A stretch of 64,000 nt of DNA from Trichodelitschia bisporula (lineage: Eukaryota > Ascomycota > Dothideomycetes > Phaeotrichales > Phaeotrichaceae): the NCBI GenBank assembly GCA_010356995.1, contig ML996701.1, forward strand, positions 127,160 to 191,159. The letters run 5' to 3'. Both the position numbers and the translations under genes were made by a program. A model generated the notes under the pieces. The model was given only the letters and a program-made list of their open reading frames with translations, ran no database searches and had not been told where the DNA came from. Within the stretch, counting starts at the first letter, position 1; every line of letters starts with the position of its first letter. Positions 23,671 through 35,900 of this stretch are shown piece by piece.

Positions 23671-24181
23671 CCGTTGAGACGAGAAGTTGCAACCTTTACA
23701 GGCCATTTCTGAGAACATTCGCCCTCTTACGAAGCTTGTACTCCATACGTATGACAATGTGGACTCTGGTCTTCCATCTGGCTCAACGGCGCATTGTTTT
23801 TGAGGAAACTCGACATACACAGATCTCATGGCGCTCAATCGGGACGTGTCTGTTAATCAATCAATCAATAATACCGATCGATTGATTGATCGGTACTTTC
23901 GATTACCGGTTCTAGTAAAGGAAAGCTTTGCTCGCGCTCCGCAGTCGAGACACGAAGTCGCAACCTTCAAAGTCCATTTCTAAGAGCAGCCGCCCTCTTG
24001 TGCAGTTTGTACTCCGTACGTCTTCCAACATAGACTGCTTACTTCCGTCTGGCTCAAGGGCGCATCATTTTGAAGAAACTCGACATACACAAATCTCGCG
24101 GTACTCCATCGGGACGTTTCTGTCAATCAATCAATAACATTGATCGAGTGATCGATTGATCAGTATCTTCGGTTACCGGTT
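23671..24181. repeat. Two-copy tandem repeat, period 271 bp, each copy ending in a hairpin
   Basis: Copy 1 runs about 23671-23910 and copy 2 about 23942-24181; GCAACCTT occurs at 23689 and 23960, and both copies end TTACCGGTT. They agree at most positions but differ throughout. Near the end of copy 1 the arms ATCAATCAATC (23856-23866) and GATTGATTGAT (23880-23890) are perfectly complementary; copy 2 keeps a shorter, imperfect version (about 24123-24161). It may be a miniature inverted-repeat-type element or a structured non-coding unit. Confidence 0.8.
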
Positions 24182-24552
24182 CCACCCTGCGAAGGGTGTC
24201 GAAGCGACCGTTCATCTTCCTGGTCCCACCCTTTTGCAGTCCGCCTCAGACAGCACCATTCTGGGAGTAGAAGCAATTCGAAATCCCTTTCTCATCCTGT
24301 CATCCCCCTTACTCAACAAACATCAGTAATGTTCACCCCATGAGGTTGGCTTCACCATCGGAGTTCCGCAACGGTGCTTCAACATCCTAGCCTCGGGCAT
24401 GGTAGAACTAAACCCTGACCTCAATTTGCTCACATCCTTCGACGGAGCCAGGTCCGAAGTTTGCGATATCGTCAACATTATGGATACCAAGCCCGGTAGC
24501 ATGTACCCAATGCTGGCGCAGGCCATGCAAGCTTGTTGCGATCCTAAAGGTG

Positions 24553-24764
24553 ACCATATACACTTTCCCGGCGGGGTTCGGGCGCAAAAATCGCCGCTGC
24601 TGCCTACCGCCGGACCCTTTTTGACAGAAGGACGAGCTTCGATTGCGTCACCGGCCCAACAGTTCCCTTCCCCTGCTGCAAGACCACCGCGATTGCAGTG
24701 TATAGAGAAAGTCGCGACTTGGATTCTGAAGCCGACGTCGAAGCTGTCGCATTCCTGCTCAACG
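24553..24764 (+). other. Open stretch of unknown nature
   Basis: One frame is open from after 24552 and reads through a segment that includes AVYRESRDLDSEADVEAVAF and then reaches a good donor-like GTGAGA near 24764. The composition looks more protein-like than its surroundings, but I found no start, partner exon or family. It might be an exon of an unrecognised gene or a decayed gene fragment. Confidence 0.2.
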
Positions 24765-25425
24765 TGAGAAAAAGAAATTCCCATGGGGCCGAGGAAGGGG
24801 CAAAAAGGGACCCATCTCGGTGGAGAAGGCACGTTCCGGCTCAGTCACAACCGAATAGCTTGCGTCACTTCGCAATTCCTCTCTCCAACATCGATCTGCT
24901 AACAGTGTCCAGGCCAAGCCCGTTCCCAATCACCTACGACCCCCAACGGTGGATGCCGTTGCCATGGCCGCTTAGAGTTTTGCGGCGTATCGTTCGTCAT
25001 CGAAGCCGATGAGCTCTCTCCCGAGGCAGACTCAAAGGCCTAAGAATAGAACCGGGTACGCTGATCTCTCCAAGCGGGGCCTTTGCGTCCCAAGCTCTCC
25101 CCGTGCGCAGAGCAAGCGATGCCTTTCTCCAGCACTCCCGCGAAGGACAACGATGATGATGCCAGGTACTTCGTACATGCGGATGCGCTACGTCAGTGGA
25201 AAACTGGCAGTGGCAACGACGGAGTGCCGTCAGGACTCCAGATACGGTCCGCCGCCCGGTGTTCAGCGGTCACGCAGCGTGTCGAACAGGCGGAATAGTT
25301 ATAGGCTTTTCCCCGGCCGTCCAGGATGATGGCGACGCTTGACTCGGACTCTCGTCCGAGGTCCACGCGCATGGCATGAATCCCCTTCCCTCGTAGTCGT
25401 GTTCCCCACTGGTTTCGCGTTGGCG

Positions 25426-25596
25426 GTCTCGTCAGGGTCCCGATGACGATGTGAGTGATACCCATCCAACGTCGCGTTGACGGTTTCATCAACGTCCCGA
25501 TGAAGATGTGAGTGCTCCCCGACCAGTGTTGCGGCGGCAGTCTCGTCAACATCCCGACGAAGATGTGAGTGACACAGTTCGCCGATAGGTGTAACC
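25426..25596. repeat. 57-bp minisatellite, about three units
   Basis: GTGAGTG recurs at 25451, 25508 and 25565, exactly 57 bases apart, within units starting near 25426, 25483 and 25540; a partial unit precedes them. On the minus strand the period equals 19 codons and all units read in one open frame (THIFVGML / THIFIGTL / THIVIGTL), but that frame has no other support as a gene. Confidence 0.8.
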
Positions 25597-26618
25597 CATC
25601 ACGAAGCACCGCTACCGCGCGCCCGACCATCCAACCGCCTCTCAGACCCCACGGGCACAGCATGGACATTAATCCTGGCAAACCCAGCCCGCCTCGCCGA
25701 CTTCACTAGAGTGACCATCAACCCCTCTCCTTACATGCGGACATCATCATCAGCATCAGCACCACATAGAGCGGTCCAAGACAAGCAGATTCATATCAAT
25801 ACATACACCCCATCCCCCTTCGCTGCAACCCTCCCCCACGCACCGTCAATGAAAAAGGGGCTCAATGAACCAAGAAAACTCACAAACCAAACCAAACAAT
25901 GCATCAAGATATCCGCGCCCCGCGCTTTGCCAAAACGTAGCACAAAAAGAAGATCAAAACGACCGAATCCCAAGAAAATGTCCCAAAAGTGTGTTTCCCA
26001 AAAAAATCATAACCTATGCACGTTGCAACACGCGAATATATCCCGCTCCGCTCCAATGCACCAGAAGACACCTCTTTCATCCCACGCACACACAGCCATG
26101 CTGCACAGCCTAAGAAGGAATCAAAAGAACGATGCTTGCACTAGCGACTACAGCGCAATGAAGCAAGCGGGTACCCGCCTCCGCAAAACAATAGTGAGAG
26201 AAGCCGAATCTCTGAGTCTCCCGTCCACGCCCCATGGAAGTGATGAATGTTCGAAAAAGAAAAGCGCTCCATGAACCCAGCCCATGCACCTTCGCTCGTA
26301 TTTGAACCGATTGAACCCGATTCCAGATCCACTCCCAGCCCGTACAGATTCCAGCCCAGTTCATGTCGCAAACCCCGAACCATACCCGAACCCCGAGGCT
26401 TCGAATGCCGCAACAAAAGACCCGCGCCGAAAAACCCCCAGCCCACGCACCCGCGATGCCGAAACGACAGATGACCCTTGATCCATGCCCATTCCGTGCG
26501 TTGCGTCCGCGAGCAAAGTGCAAACGAAGATAACAAGTAAAAAGAAACACAATCCTTCGAAAACTCCACCCATATTACCTGCGCGCCGATGTAACATGAC
26601 CCTCCCAAATGCAAGCAA

Positions 26619-28526
26619 CTAACGCCCCATGTATCCCGAATACTCACCTCCCATGCCAGGGAACATGCTCGAACCGCTACCGATCCCGTTGCTCCGCCCG
26701 TTCTGGCCGCTGCCGTTCATGCCGTTCATGCCGTTCATGCCGTTCATGCCGCTCATGCCGTTGCCGTTCATGCCACTGCCGTTCAAGTTGCCATTCATGC
26801 CATAGGCGGTTCCGTTGCCGTTGCCGTTGCTGAAGGCACCTGCGCCATAATTCCCGTACCCACCAACCGAGTGCACCGGGCCACCGTTCAGCGACGCGGA
26901 AGGCGCCAGACCAGGCGGGAGCGCAAGGCCGGGCGGCGGACCAGTGACGCTCGAAAAGCCCGGTGGCGCGCCGAGGCCGCCAAGTCCAGCTCCGAGACCG
27001 GCGTGGTGGAGGGGCTGCATGCTAGCAGCAGAGTTCTGGCCAGAGCGCACACCGAGCGGGTTCTTGCTGAAAGACAGACGGATACCGCCCTTGACGGAGT
27101 TGTGCAGCATCTGCCCGTAGAGATCATGAAGCGCCTTAGTAGCGAAGCTCGTGTCCTCGAACTCGACAAAGCACATGGGTCCGTTCTGCTTCGTCCGGAA
27201 GCACAGGCGCTTGTACCCGCGCTGCTTGCTGAATATCGTCTTGAGTTCGTCCTCAGATGTGTCGACGGGCAGGTTGCCGACGTACAGCGTGTTGCACGGT
27301 GGGTTCTGGTCCGCTGGGTTGACGGGCGGGTAGTTGTGCCGCGAAAAGTGGCCGAGTGGGAAGCCAGCGCTCGGGCCGAGAGGCATGGCTGGCGGTACCG
27401 GGGCCCGCGGCGCGGCGAACGTAGAATGCGGCGACGTCATACCGTTGCCGGAGGGCGATTGGAGCGACAGGGACTGAAACATGGAGACGGGAGGGGCCTG
27501 GGCAGCGGCGGCAGCAACAGCAGCAGCCGTAGTAGCGCGACGCGTGGCCTCGCCGTTTCTCGCGAACGCGACGGGATCATTGAGGAGCTGGCCCGTCTCG
27601 TCGCCAGGATCGTCGTTGATAATGGACTTGCTAGAGACAGCCGAGTTGGCCAATGGCGACTGGGGCGAGAACAACGATTGGATCTGGGGGTTGGACTCAG
27701 GCGCGGGGAAGGTGTCGCCAAGGCCGGCGGGGGGGGACAAGCGCTCCAGGGACTGGAAGGTGTTGTTGAAGCGCGAGGCCTGGCGACCGTTGATCTGCAC
27801 GCCGTGGCTGGTGTGGCCAGTGTGGCCAGTGTGGCCGGAGTGGCCGTTGACCTGGGCCTGAGGCACCGAGGGATGGCGCAGCGCAGGGCCATCGACCGTG
27901 TTGCGCCGCACCGAGGTCGAGCTACTACCGTTGCTGCCTCCGCCCACCGTGCCCGGCGGATATAATTCGACGAGCAGCTTCGCGTCGCTGGAGATGGCCT
28001 TGCCGTTCAGCTTATCGCGAGCCTCGTACGCGCCGGGCAGGGAGGCAAAGCGCGCGATGGCGGACGCGCAGCCGGCGTCATCGGGGTACTCGGCGGGGAC
28101 AAACGAGACGTCGACGAGGTCCTTGGCGAAGAGAAGCATGGTGCGCAAGACATCGAGGGTTGTTTTCTGCGGGAGTTTGCGGATGAGGATGGCGGGGCGC
28201 GCGTCCAGATCGGATTGCTGTTGCTGTTGCTGTTGCGCGACGCTGGCGTCCTTCTTGGCCAAGGAGAGAAGCGAGGATTGTTCGAGTGGTTTGCGCTCGC
28301 CGATGGGAGCGAGGTTGAAAGCATGCGACGGCATGGCGTCAGACATGACGTTTTGCTGCGCCTTTAGCTGCGACTTTTGCTGCTCCTTCTGCTGCTGTTG
28401 CAGCTGCTGCGACGAGGATAACGGAGGCGGCGACGCGGCGGTGGAACCGAACGAAGTGGGGGTGAAGGGCGACTTTGCGGCTCCGGATGACGACGTTGCG
28501 CTTGACGGAGATGGCCCGGTGGCCAT
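26619..28526 (-). CDS. Whi3/Scw1-type RNA-binding protein with two RRMs
   Basis: Cytoplasmic RNA-binding regulator related to budding-yeast Whi3 and fission-yeast Scw1, which bind mRNAs (for example cyclin messages) and affect cell size, morphogenesis and wall integrity. One exon, 635 residues from the ATG at 28526; the frame is open upstream to 28706 but that part reads like leader. Residues 30-105 are Ser/Gln-rich, with a run of seven glutamines near 98-104. RRM1 spans about 111-190 ([20 protein letters not shown] ... LLVELYPPG). A long linker follows with [12 protein letters not shown] near 231-242. RRM2 spans about 411-488 with RNP2 LYVGNL and RNP1 GPMCFVEF, and is very well conserved ([16 protein letters not shown]). 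The tail contains Gly-Met-Asn repeats. Such Q-rich Whi3 proteins form condensates in Ashbya; similar behaviour here is inference. Confidence 0.92.
   Translation of the reverse strand: MATGPSPSSATSSSGAAKSPFTPTSFGSTAASPPPLSSSQQLQQQQKEQQKSQLKAQQNVMSDAMPSHAFNLAPIGERKPLEQSSLLSLAKKDASVAQQQQQQQSDLDARPAILIRKLPQKTTLDVLRTMLLFAKDLVDVSFVPAEYPDDAGCASAIARFASLPGAYEARDKLNGKAISSDAKLLVELYPPGTVGGGSNGSSSTSVRRNTVDGPALRHPSVPQAQVNGHSGHTGHTGHTSHGVQINGRQASRFNNTFQSLERLSPPAGLGDTFPAPESNPQIQSLFSPQSPLANSAVSSKSIINDDPGDETGQLLNDPVAFARNGEATRRATTAAAVAAAAAQAPPVSMFQSLSLQSPSGNGMTSPHSTFAAPRAPVPPAMPLGPSAGFPLGHFSRHNYPPVNPADQNPPCNTLYVGNLPVDTSEDELKTIFSKQRGYKRLCFRTKQNGPMCFVEFEDTSFATKALHDLYGQMLHNSVKGGIRLSFSKNPLGVRSGQNSAASMQPLHHAGLGAGLGGLGAPPGFSSVTGPPPGLALPPGLAPSASLNGGPVHSVGGYGNYGAGAFSNGNGNGTAYGMNGNLNGSGMNGNGMSGMNGMNGMNGMNGSGQNGRSNGIGSGSSMFPGMGGEYSGYMGR
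26700..26830 (-). repeat. Met-Asn-Gly coding microsatellite in the Whi3-like tail
   Basis: TGCCGTTCA units on the plus strand (ATGAACGGC on the coding strand) recur about nine times with small variations, encoding a Gly-Met-Asn low-complexity stretch near the protein's C-terminus. Length variation between strains would be expected. Confidence 0.85.
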
Positions 28527-29780
28527 GACGGGGTTCTTTGTTGCCCCACGAGGTGCGTAGGCGTTTGATGCGCACGGCGAACAAAGCAAAGCGCGATGCG
28601 GCGGGATGCGACCGGTGCTGCGATGCGATGCGATGCGATGCGCGACAGATTTATTTTGGCAGTGACGAAGGAGGCGGCGCGACTTCGTCAGATAATTCGC
28701 GAACAAAGTGCACAGTGAGTATGCAGATGCTTAGAAAACTTATGCGACGCGGATTGGGACGAGAAAAATCGTGGATAAGCGTCTAATGGTGGGGGAAGAC
28801 GACGGAGAAAAAAGTCGAACCAAAGACCGGTTTTTGGGGGGGATGAATGGAGCGGTAGAGTTGAGAAAGAATAGAGAGAGAGAGAAAGAGAGCGAGGGAG
28901 ATGTTTGGGGTGGTGGAGGGCAGAAAACGGAGTTTCGAAATGCGACGTCTNNNNNNNNNNNNNNNNNNNNNNNNNNNNNNNNNNNNNNNNNNNNNNNNNN
29001 NNNNNNNNNNNNNNNNNNNNNNNNNNNNNNNNNNNNNNNNNNNNNNNNNNNNNNNNNNNNNNNNNNNNNNNNNNNNNNNNNNNNNNNNNNGGGGGGAAAG
29101 TGAGGTGGATGAGTTGAAAAAGAGGGTGGTTATGGATCGTGATGGAGCTCCTCAGTAGGGATTTGTTCGTTGGTGGGTAGGGGGGATTGTGTGCGGAAGG
29201 GATGGTGGGTAAGTGAGGGGGAAAAGTAGACAAGGGTATGTTGGGAGAAGAGAGTATTGAGTGTGAGTTGGAGACCGAGAGGGTGTGGGAGAGAGACGGT
29301 TGTACGCTATACTCTGCTACACCTGGCGTTGGTAGAGGGTGATGATAGACAGCGTAGCTGGCAATAAGATGTTCCCAAATGGAGGGTGAAGAGAGGCCCA
29401 GGAACACTACTGGGATGGCGCGATGCTGAGATAGTCTGTTGGCAGGGTAGGATGGAGAGCAGCAGCAGTGAAGGCGTGAGAGATGCAACGCAGGACAAGG
29501 ATGAGGTCTTGTAGGCGACGCTGCAGGCCGACGGAGGGCTAGTCGAGTCCCTAATCAGTTGCAACGGCTCTGCAAGAGCGAAGTAGAGTAGAGATGGTGG
29601 GTGAGGTTGTGGTGGTGGATGCGGAGCTGCTGGTGGAGATGCTGGAAGACAGGTGGTGGTGATGAATGCACTGTTGTCCCTCGTCGCTGCGAAGAAAGCG
29701 AGTTGTAAAGGGTTGCGAAGGAGTGAAAGTCAAGAAGGCAAAGTGCCGAATACCACGATCTGTTCCGTACTCTCTAGGGC
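28527..29780 (-). promoter_or_regulatory. Long pyrimidine-rich leader/promoter of the Whi3-like gene, with assembly gap
   Basis: On the coding (minus) strand this stretch is very rich in C and T (for example the CTTTCTCTCTCTCTCTATTC run opposite 28870-28890), as in fungal leaders of regulatory genes. A four-copy CGATG microsatellite lies at 28621-28640. Open frames in it are low-complexity and not credible genes. The extent of the transcript is unknown. Confidence 0.5.
28951..29090. other. Assembly gap (140 N)
   Basis: An unresolved run of 140 N bases, flanked by a purine-rich run on the plus strand and a G-run (GGGGGG) at its right edge. It lies within low-complexity sequence, which probably caused the gap. 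The true gap size may differ. Confidence 0.99.
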
Positions 29781-32700
29781 GAAATGACTGTTCGTCGTTG
29801 TCGGTACGGGCATTTGCCCATCAACTGCGTATGTAGTCATGGCGTAGAAACTGCACCCCATTCTTCTCGTCTCCTTCTATTGGAAGGGGATTATGGCAGA
29901 GATGGGCGTGGTCTCCTGTGGGCTTGGGTTGCGATAAGACTCGGCATCATCCGCAGCCCATGGCAAAAAAGAGGACGACTACGTACATTAGCGAGGCCGG
30001 AACCACGCACTCGCCAGGGCGCCCTAACTACGGAGGTAGAGCACTCGCTATTCATGCTGCTGTACCACCATCACGGCCTGCAGAAAGGTGTGAAGAGAGG
30101 CCGCAGTCGTTTCCAATTCCTGCAGTACGTCAGTACCGTACATGAGCCTCATCCACCGTTCCCTCCGTCGTCTTGCTCTTCCTTTCACCCACCATCCACC
30201 ATCCAATATGTATCCATCATCTCTGATCAATCATCTTCCATCTTTCATTCGTCCTCCATAATCCGTTCAATATCAATCATCCACTCAATATCCCTCCATC
30301 TTTCCCCCCCCAGTCCCAGTCCAAAGGACCATCCAACCATCCTAACCAACCCCATAAATGCCCTCGCAACCTTCTTTCTCACCGGCTGGCCTTGCGTCCC
30401 GCGCCATCGTATTGGCCCGACCAAGTTCTGCCGTGGAAAGCAGAAAATGACGACAAAGCAGCCAGCGCACTCCCGCTGGATCGCATATCAATGGCGCAGC
30501 CCATACTCCTTCCCGTTCCTATAAGCCTACTTTTTGTCCGAAGGAGACGCGTGTGGGGGATGCCACAAAGTGGTTGACGTTGCCCATTATCCTGTGCCAG
30601 GTTGCCGCCCCCCCCCCGCTCCCGCTCCCCCCCATCCTGCCCCACCAATTTTTATCCCTCGACCCACCCCCGCCATGTTGGAAATACCGTACACACTCTT
30701 TGCTCCAGCAGCCAACACCGCTCCACATGTTTCTCACTTCTTCACATGCTCAATCCATACAGAACCGCACACACCTCGCTTTCCCCCTCAACAACGCATG
30801 ACAAAGAGAGACGGCGGTACAGATCACTCCATATCCAACCCAATCAGCCGCCCCTCCTCCCCCAGCTCCGCACCCCACCCCCGCCAAAACCCTCGTAACC
30901 TTCCTACCCCACACCCCTCACCTCACCCGCCAGACAACCGAAACTAATGCCGTCAATCCCGCCGACGCACACGCCCACTAGAAGCAGGTACCAGCACCTA
31001 CCCGCCAGCCTTATCGTACTCCGTAGCCCTATCCTTATAAACCTCCTTCATCATCCTCCATCCTCCCTCTTCCTGCAGCTCCATCGAAGCTCCCGCGGCT
31101 TCCTAATCCGCTTCCCGAGTCCATTGCGTCTCCTCCCTCCCGTCCTCAGCCATCATCTTCTCCATATGCTCACGCGCCCCTCGCCCTACGTGTGTGATCG
31201 GTCTAGTTCGCCGCCGTGACGACCTCCCGCCATTCCAGGCCACTGATTCGCCCATCCCGAATCGTCGTCACACTTCCTCACCGCGACATCGGCTCAGTTC
31301 GCCGCGCTCGCCACCCCCGGTGCTGACGGCTCACTGAGTGCAAGACAACTGCTCGGCCAGCGATTATATCCAGCATTGCTGAGAACATGCTCTTCAACCC
31401 TCAACATACGCAAAAAAGGCCACCAGGCCACCCGCCGAAGTTCCCGAAATTCAGCCAATCGTTCCTTCCTCCCCACCCCCACTAGCTCGCGCTAACCAAT
31501 CTCAACTCAAGCGCGCCAAGTCCTTCCTAAGGAGCACTCACCAGAAAACCTAACCACCCACCCTTGGCACGTTGAATTTCGCAGCAAAAGCCCAAAGAGT
31601 TCAAAACTCGGCGCTGATTGTCCACTCACAGTCTGCGCCCTCCGCGCCTAACCTACCCGTCTCCACGTCCCCCGGCCAGCGGCCGCGCACTGGGATACCG
31701 CAGTACGAGGCGCGTAAAATGTCACTTTGAGATTACGAAGTTCGCCGTGCGTTCGTCTTCGTGCACGGAATTGCGAAGAAAAAGTCGCCGTTGTGCTCTC
31801 TCGCTGCGCGCCGCGCCCCTGGCCCTGTGCGGCACTGGGGTGCTGGTGGCCCATTCGCGTTCCGGCGCGGGGCTGGGTTCTGGCCTGGTCGGCCTGGGCG
31901 CGGTACGGTAGGGCCGGGGTGGGGATAGGGCGGCCGCGGCGGCCGCACTGCTGGCCGGGGTGTGATTTGTGCGCTGGCGGCCCGGTGGGCTGGGTGACGG
32001 GGGGGGGTGTTTGGGGGGAGGTGATTTGCGAGCTTGCGAGGAACCGTACCGTACTCGAAGGGAGTTTTGTCGCGAATGGTGGAGGGTGGTATCTTGCGCT
32101 TGTCGCGAGGAAAGGCCGAGGGCGAGGCTATGGCTTTTCTTCTCAGCCGCGCCCGCGCGGAGGATGGGAGGCGCCGCGGTTCGGTTCACCGCGCGCGCCT
32201 TGCGGCTTGGCGCCCCCTCCACACCCCGGGCGGGCGGCCGAGCCGACGGCTCCCGCTCCGCACCGCGGCGCTAGCGGTGACCGTGAGCTCCACCCCCGCA
32301 GCCTTGTGGGATGGTCTCTAAGGTCGATGGCTGAGGTCAAGGCTGTAAGGCGTGATCTGCGATGAACGCAGGCTGGTACGGATGTGGCGCTGAAAGCGTA
32401 GACGACGCAAGCTGATATCACGGCTAGACTTGGCTGGGCGGAGGCCGCGGGCGGGAACCCGGGCGATGGAAGGAGGCTTGCGTTTGAGAGTTCACGCGGC
32501 TGCGTTTTTGCGGTGGGTGAGGTGGGGGTAGGCGGAGAGGGAGAGTGGGGGTGGAGTGCGGGAGTTTCTTCTTGCGAGGAGTATAGTTGCGTGGTAAGGC
32601 TGGGAGCCGTGCCATCTGGTTTTATGCTCTATGCATCTCGTATTGCGCGGTGCCGCTGGTAGCCGCGCTATGTACGAGTGAGTACTTTCCCTCATGTTGC

Positions 32701-35700
32701 GCGACGCCTTCCTCACCCGCCCGGTGCGGGAGCGGGGCGGAGCGGAACACGCGGGGGCGGGGAGGCCCTTCGACTTACCAGATTGGATGAAGACGACGCA
32801 GCGTCGCGATGCTGTACCGCATACGTCTTTGCCTATCCATAACGCGAAGTATAACAAGCGCGATACTCCAGCCCAAGTACTGTAGCTTCGGCGCAAGTAC
32901 AATAGCGGCGGCCCTAGCAGGCGGCCTAAGCGGCCCTCCCTCGACGCCAAACCGCCTCGACGCCAAACCGGTGAACGAATCACGGCACCCGGAGCACGCA
33001 CCCCTTTGGTGACGCTTCAAGGCGGAGGTGGAGTGGAAGTATTTGTTTTTAGCGGGGATGCTGGAGAGGGGGAGTGGGAGGCCGCTGATGCGCGCGGCTC
33101 GGAGCGGGGGTATGTTCTTCCTTTGTACCACGGACAGGTACATCGTGTCGTACTTGGTCTGAGGGAAGAGCCGCGCCGTAGGATGGGGATGCTTGCTGGT
33201 TGGGGATGACCTGCGTGCAGCGCTGGGATGGGTGGTGGTGTGATATGGCTGCGGTGCTGGGTTGGCTGGGAGTTTGGTAAAGGTGGAGGTGACGAAGTAG
33301 GTACCGATGTACATGCGATGTACATCCAGGTTGATGCTCTTATATGACCCTTCTATTCGACAGGAACAGAAGATTCACAAGATGGTCGACTCTGTTGTAG
33401 CATCACACGATCCACTAACCGCATACCATCCGATAGAAGAAAAAGAAGCACCGATCTGCAGTGGCCATATAAAACCACGCCGCACCTTCTCTCGCAAACA
33501 GCACAACTAGCAGCGCCGACCGGCTCCAGCTCATAACCCTCGAACCTCAAAATCTTCTCCATCCCCCTCACCAACAGGCCCATTCCCTCTCCAAAGCAAT
33601 CTCCAACCAACAAAACCCACCAAACACTCGATCCTGCATGCCATTGTCCGGATTCCGCCGCCGATCCTGCCCAAACGGCCCACCTTTCCTCCCCGGCCCC
33701 AAGGCGTCTCCCACACCAATGTTGACTGTCGACCAGGGTGTGCGCCTGCAGCAATCAGAAGCTGCTTCGCCTGCGGCCGTTAGGCCGGCGGACGCGGGCC
33801 ATGAGAGGTTACCGTCGACTTAGACGAAATTCCCAGATATTGGAGCACGACCGAGCCTTGGGTTGTGCCCGTTCGCACCAGGGAGAGATTATTACGCTGA
33901 AAGCATATGGTAGGCGATAAGCCGCGCTTCCGCCGGCCACCCCAGCTGCGATCACGGTCCTGCACTCTAACACCCCTCAGCCATCGGTCCTTGCCAGCTG
34001 GCTACCCTGTTCACACAAGAGACACCGCAGCACCAAAAGCGCATCCCTCGCGAACACACCACCGCGCCTCTCCCACCCCTTCCCTCTGCCAGCCCCCCAG
34101 TCCCTCCCAGGAACCCACCACTCACCAACGCCCTCTTACCAACCTCATCCCTCCCCTGTTCCCCCCAACACCGGCGCAAATCCACCTCACCGGGCTCCCG
34201 CACGTCAAATTCGCCAAAACCTTCAGGCCGATCCGCAAGCAACCCCCCCTCTTCCGCATCGCTTCGCTTTCAACCCGCAGCGCATCAGTGTCGCCCACCG
34301 TATTCCAGCATCCCGACTCCCCTCGTCAAAGTAGCAAGCACCGTCCCTCCCTAGTCCGACCGCAGACCGCACATATCAACCCCGCCCGTCCCCATCTGCC
34401 CGCCGCCGCATCCGGCGCTGGCCCAAGTGCTTGTGCGACCACACCGATCCACCCCCCCGCTCCCGTCATCAAGGCCACCCACCCCGCCCCGCCCAACGTC
34501 CTCGGCTCACCCAGCTCCGCACGCAACGCACCCGTCGTTGCGCGTGCTCCGGCTCATCAGCCCTCGCTCCGCCCTCGGTCTTTCCATCCAACGGCCCGGA
34601 TGCCACCGCACGGCTTATCGGCCCGTAGCGCCAGACCGGTCACCCCGCCCCTCTCAGGCCGCGCGCCGATCCTCCCGCATCGGGCTCGGGGACCGGTGGG
34701 GGATCGCGGACGGGGGAAGGAGCGGGAGCGGTTGGACGGGAAGAAGCGGGCGAACGAGGGGTAGCGAGGCCGCCTAGGTGCGGGGTGCGCTGACGTGTGC
34801 TGCTCGTGATGCGCTTGTGTTACCGTGGCGTTAAGGGGAGCGAGCCGAGGCGAGGGGAGGTTACACGACGGTTAAGCAGCGCTGCGGGGCGCTGTATTGA
34901 GCGGGTCGGGGTCCGGAGGGTGGGCGGGGGGCGCGGGAGCGGGGAGATGCCGAGAAGCTGATCGGCGGGCTGCGGGTGAGGCGGATTGGAACGGCGCGGC
35001 GGGCCCGATTCTGCGGGCCGAGGATTGGCGTTGTGCGTCGCTAGCGTTTGGGCATTGACTATACTTGTGTCTTGATCTTACATGCATAGGGACCTGGCAT
35101 GGACTAGACGCGCCGTACTGCTGATACGCCCGCCTTGAAATATTTGGGAACGACATATTACCCGGCGCACGCACCCGGAGGTACTCCGCATCGATCAGGG
35201 CCTGAACGTCCCAGCTGCGGCGACGGCATGATAGCCTAATTGCGAGCATCGACTAGTTCTAATCGATGACTTCTCGGAAAAGCTCCCTTGAAGTGGAGAC
35301 GCCGATGAAGCAGCGGAGGATTCGAATGGCCTGGTAGGCTTACTCTCAGGCTAAAGGTGCCAAAGGGCTTTAACCTCAATGAATATGAGCTGGCTGCTCA
35401 AACCCATGCAGCGGACGCCCGAACCCGGACGGCAGTAAGGCTATGGCATTCAGCAGTTATTGACATTCTCGCCTTTCGGTGTCCAGCAACATCAAGGAGT
35501 TACCCGCAACCGCTTAAGGTGGTGGCAAGCCGCATCGCAGGGTTCTCTCCGCGCTCCTATCAGTCTGCACTCCGTTATGAGGCGACTAGGCAAGATAGGC
35601 AAGCAGAGAAGCTCGTTTGCCGGAACGTATTGCTTTCAGTTTCAACGCTAAATTCAGTCTAAGGGTCATCACGGCACGTTTACAAAAGAAGGAGTGCCAG

Positions 35701-35900
35701 GTTTAAAGTCAAACAAAGTCAAAAAACCAAAGGTGAGTGGCGGTGCGATTCATATCTTGACCCTAGATACAATGCTTGTCCTGTATCCTCTCAGAGTTCC
35801 TTCCAGTCTTTGCCCTCTGTCGCATTTCCCGGTAGGTATGTTACGCATGCAGCACCTGGAGTATATGGAACTGTTGCGACGGTGTGGCGCACTTCATCAT
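29781..35900. other. Gene-poor tract with GC-rich islands
   Basis: About 6 kb without a supported gene. It includes strongly pyrimidine-biased blocks (30150-31150, 33950-34250) and GC-rich islands (31640-32330, 34380-34950), one containing the inverted repeat GCGGCCGCGGCGGCCGC near 31929. Long overlapping open frames on both strands in these islands reflect base composition: they are Pro/Arg/Ala-rich and lack motifs. It may hold non-coding transcripts or distal regulatory DNA for the Whi3-like gene. Confidence 0.4.

Larger units (their letters stand above)
21461..26618. other. Gene-poor stretch between BTB and Whi3-like genes
   Basis: About 5.2 kb. It contains a 271-bp tandem duplication with hairpins and a 57-bp minisatellite, listed separately. 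The last 900 bases on the minus-strand side are A-rich on the plus strand and probably include the 3' untranslated region of the Whi3-like gene. No multi-exon gene could be assembled with confidence. Confidence 0.45.

Noticed and set aside
28688-29488. Minus-strand frame reading through the N gap upstream of the Whi3-like gene
   Set aside because: It exists only because N bases carry no stops; the flanking translation is Ser/Leu/Pro-rich leader sequence.
33907-34764. Plus-strand frame of about 285 codons, Pro/Ser/Arg-rich
   Set aside because: Low-complexity translation of C-rich sequence, with no motif, splice partner or conserved-looking segment.
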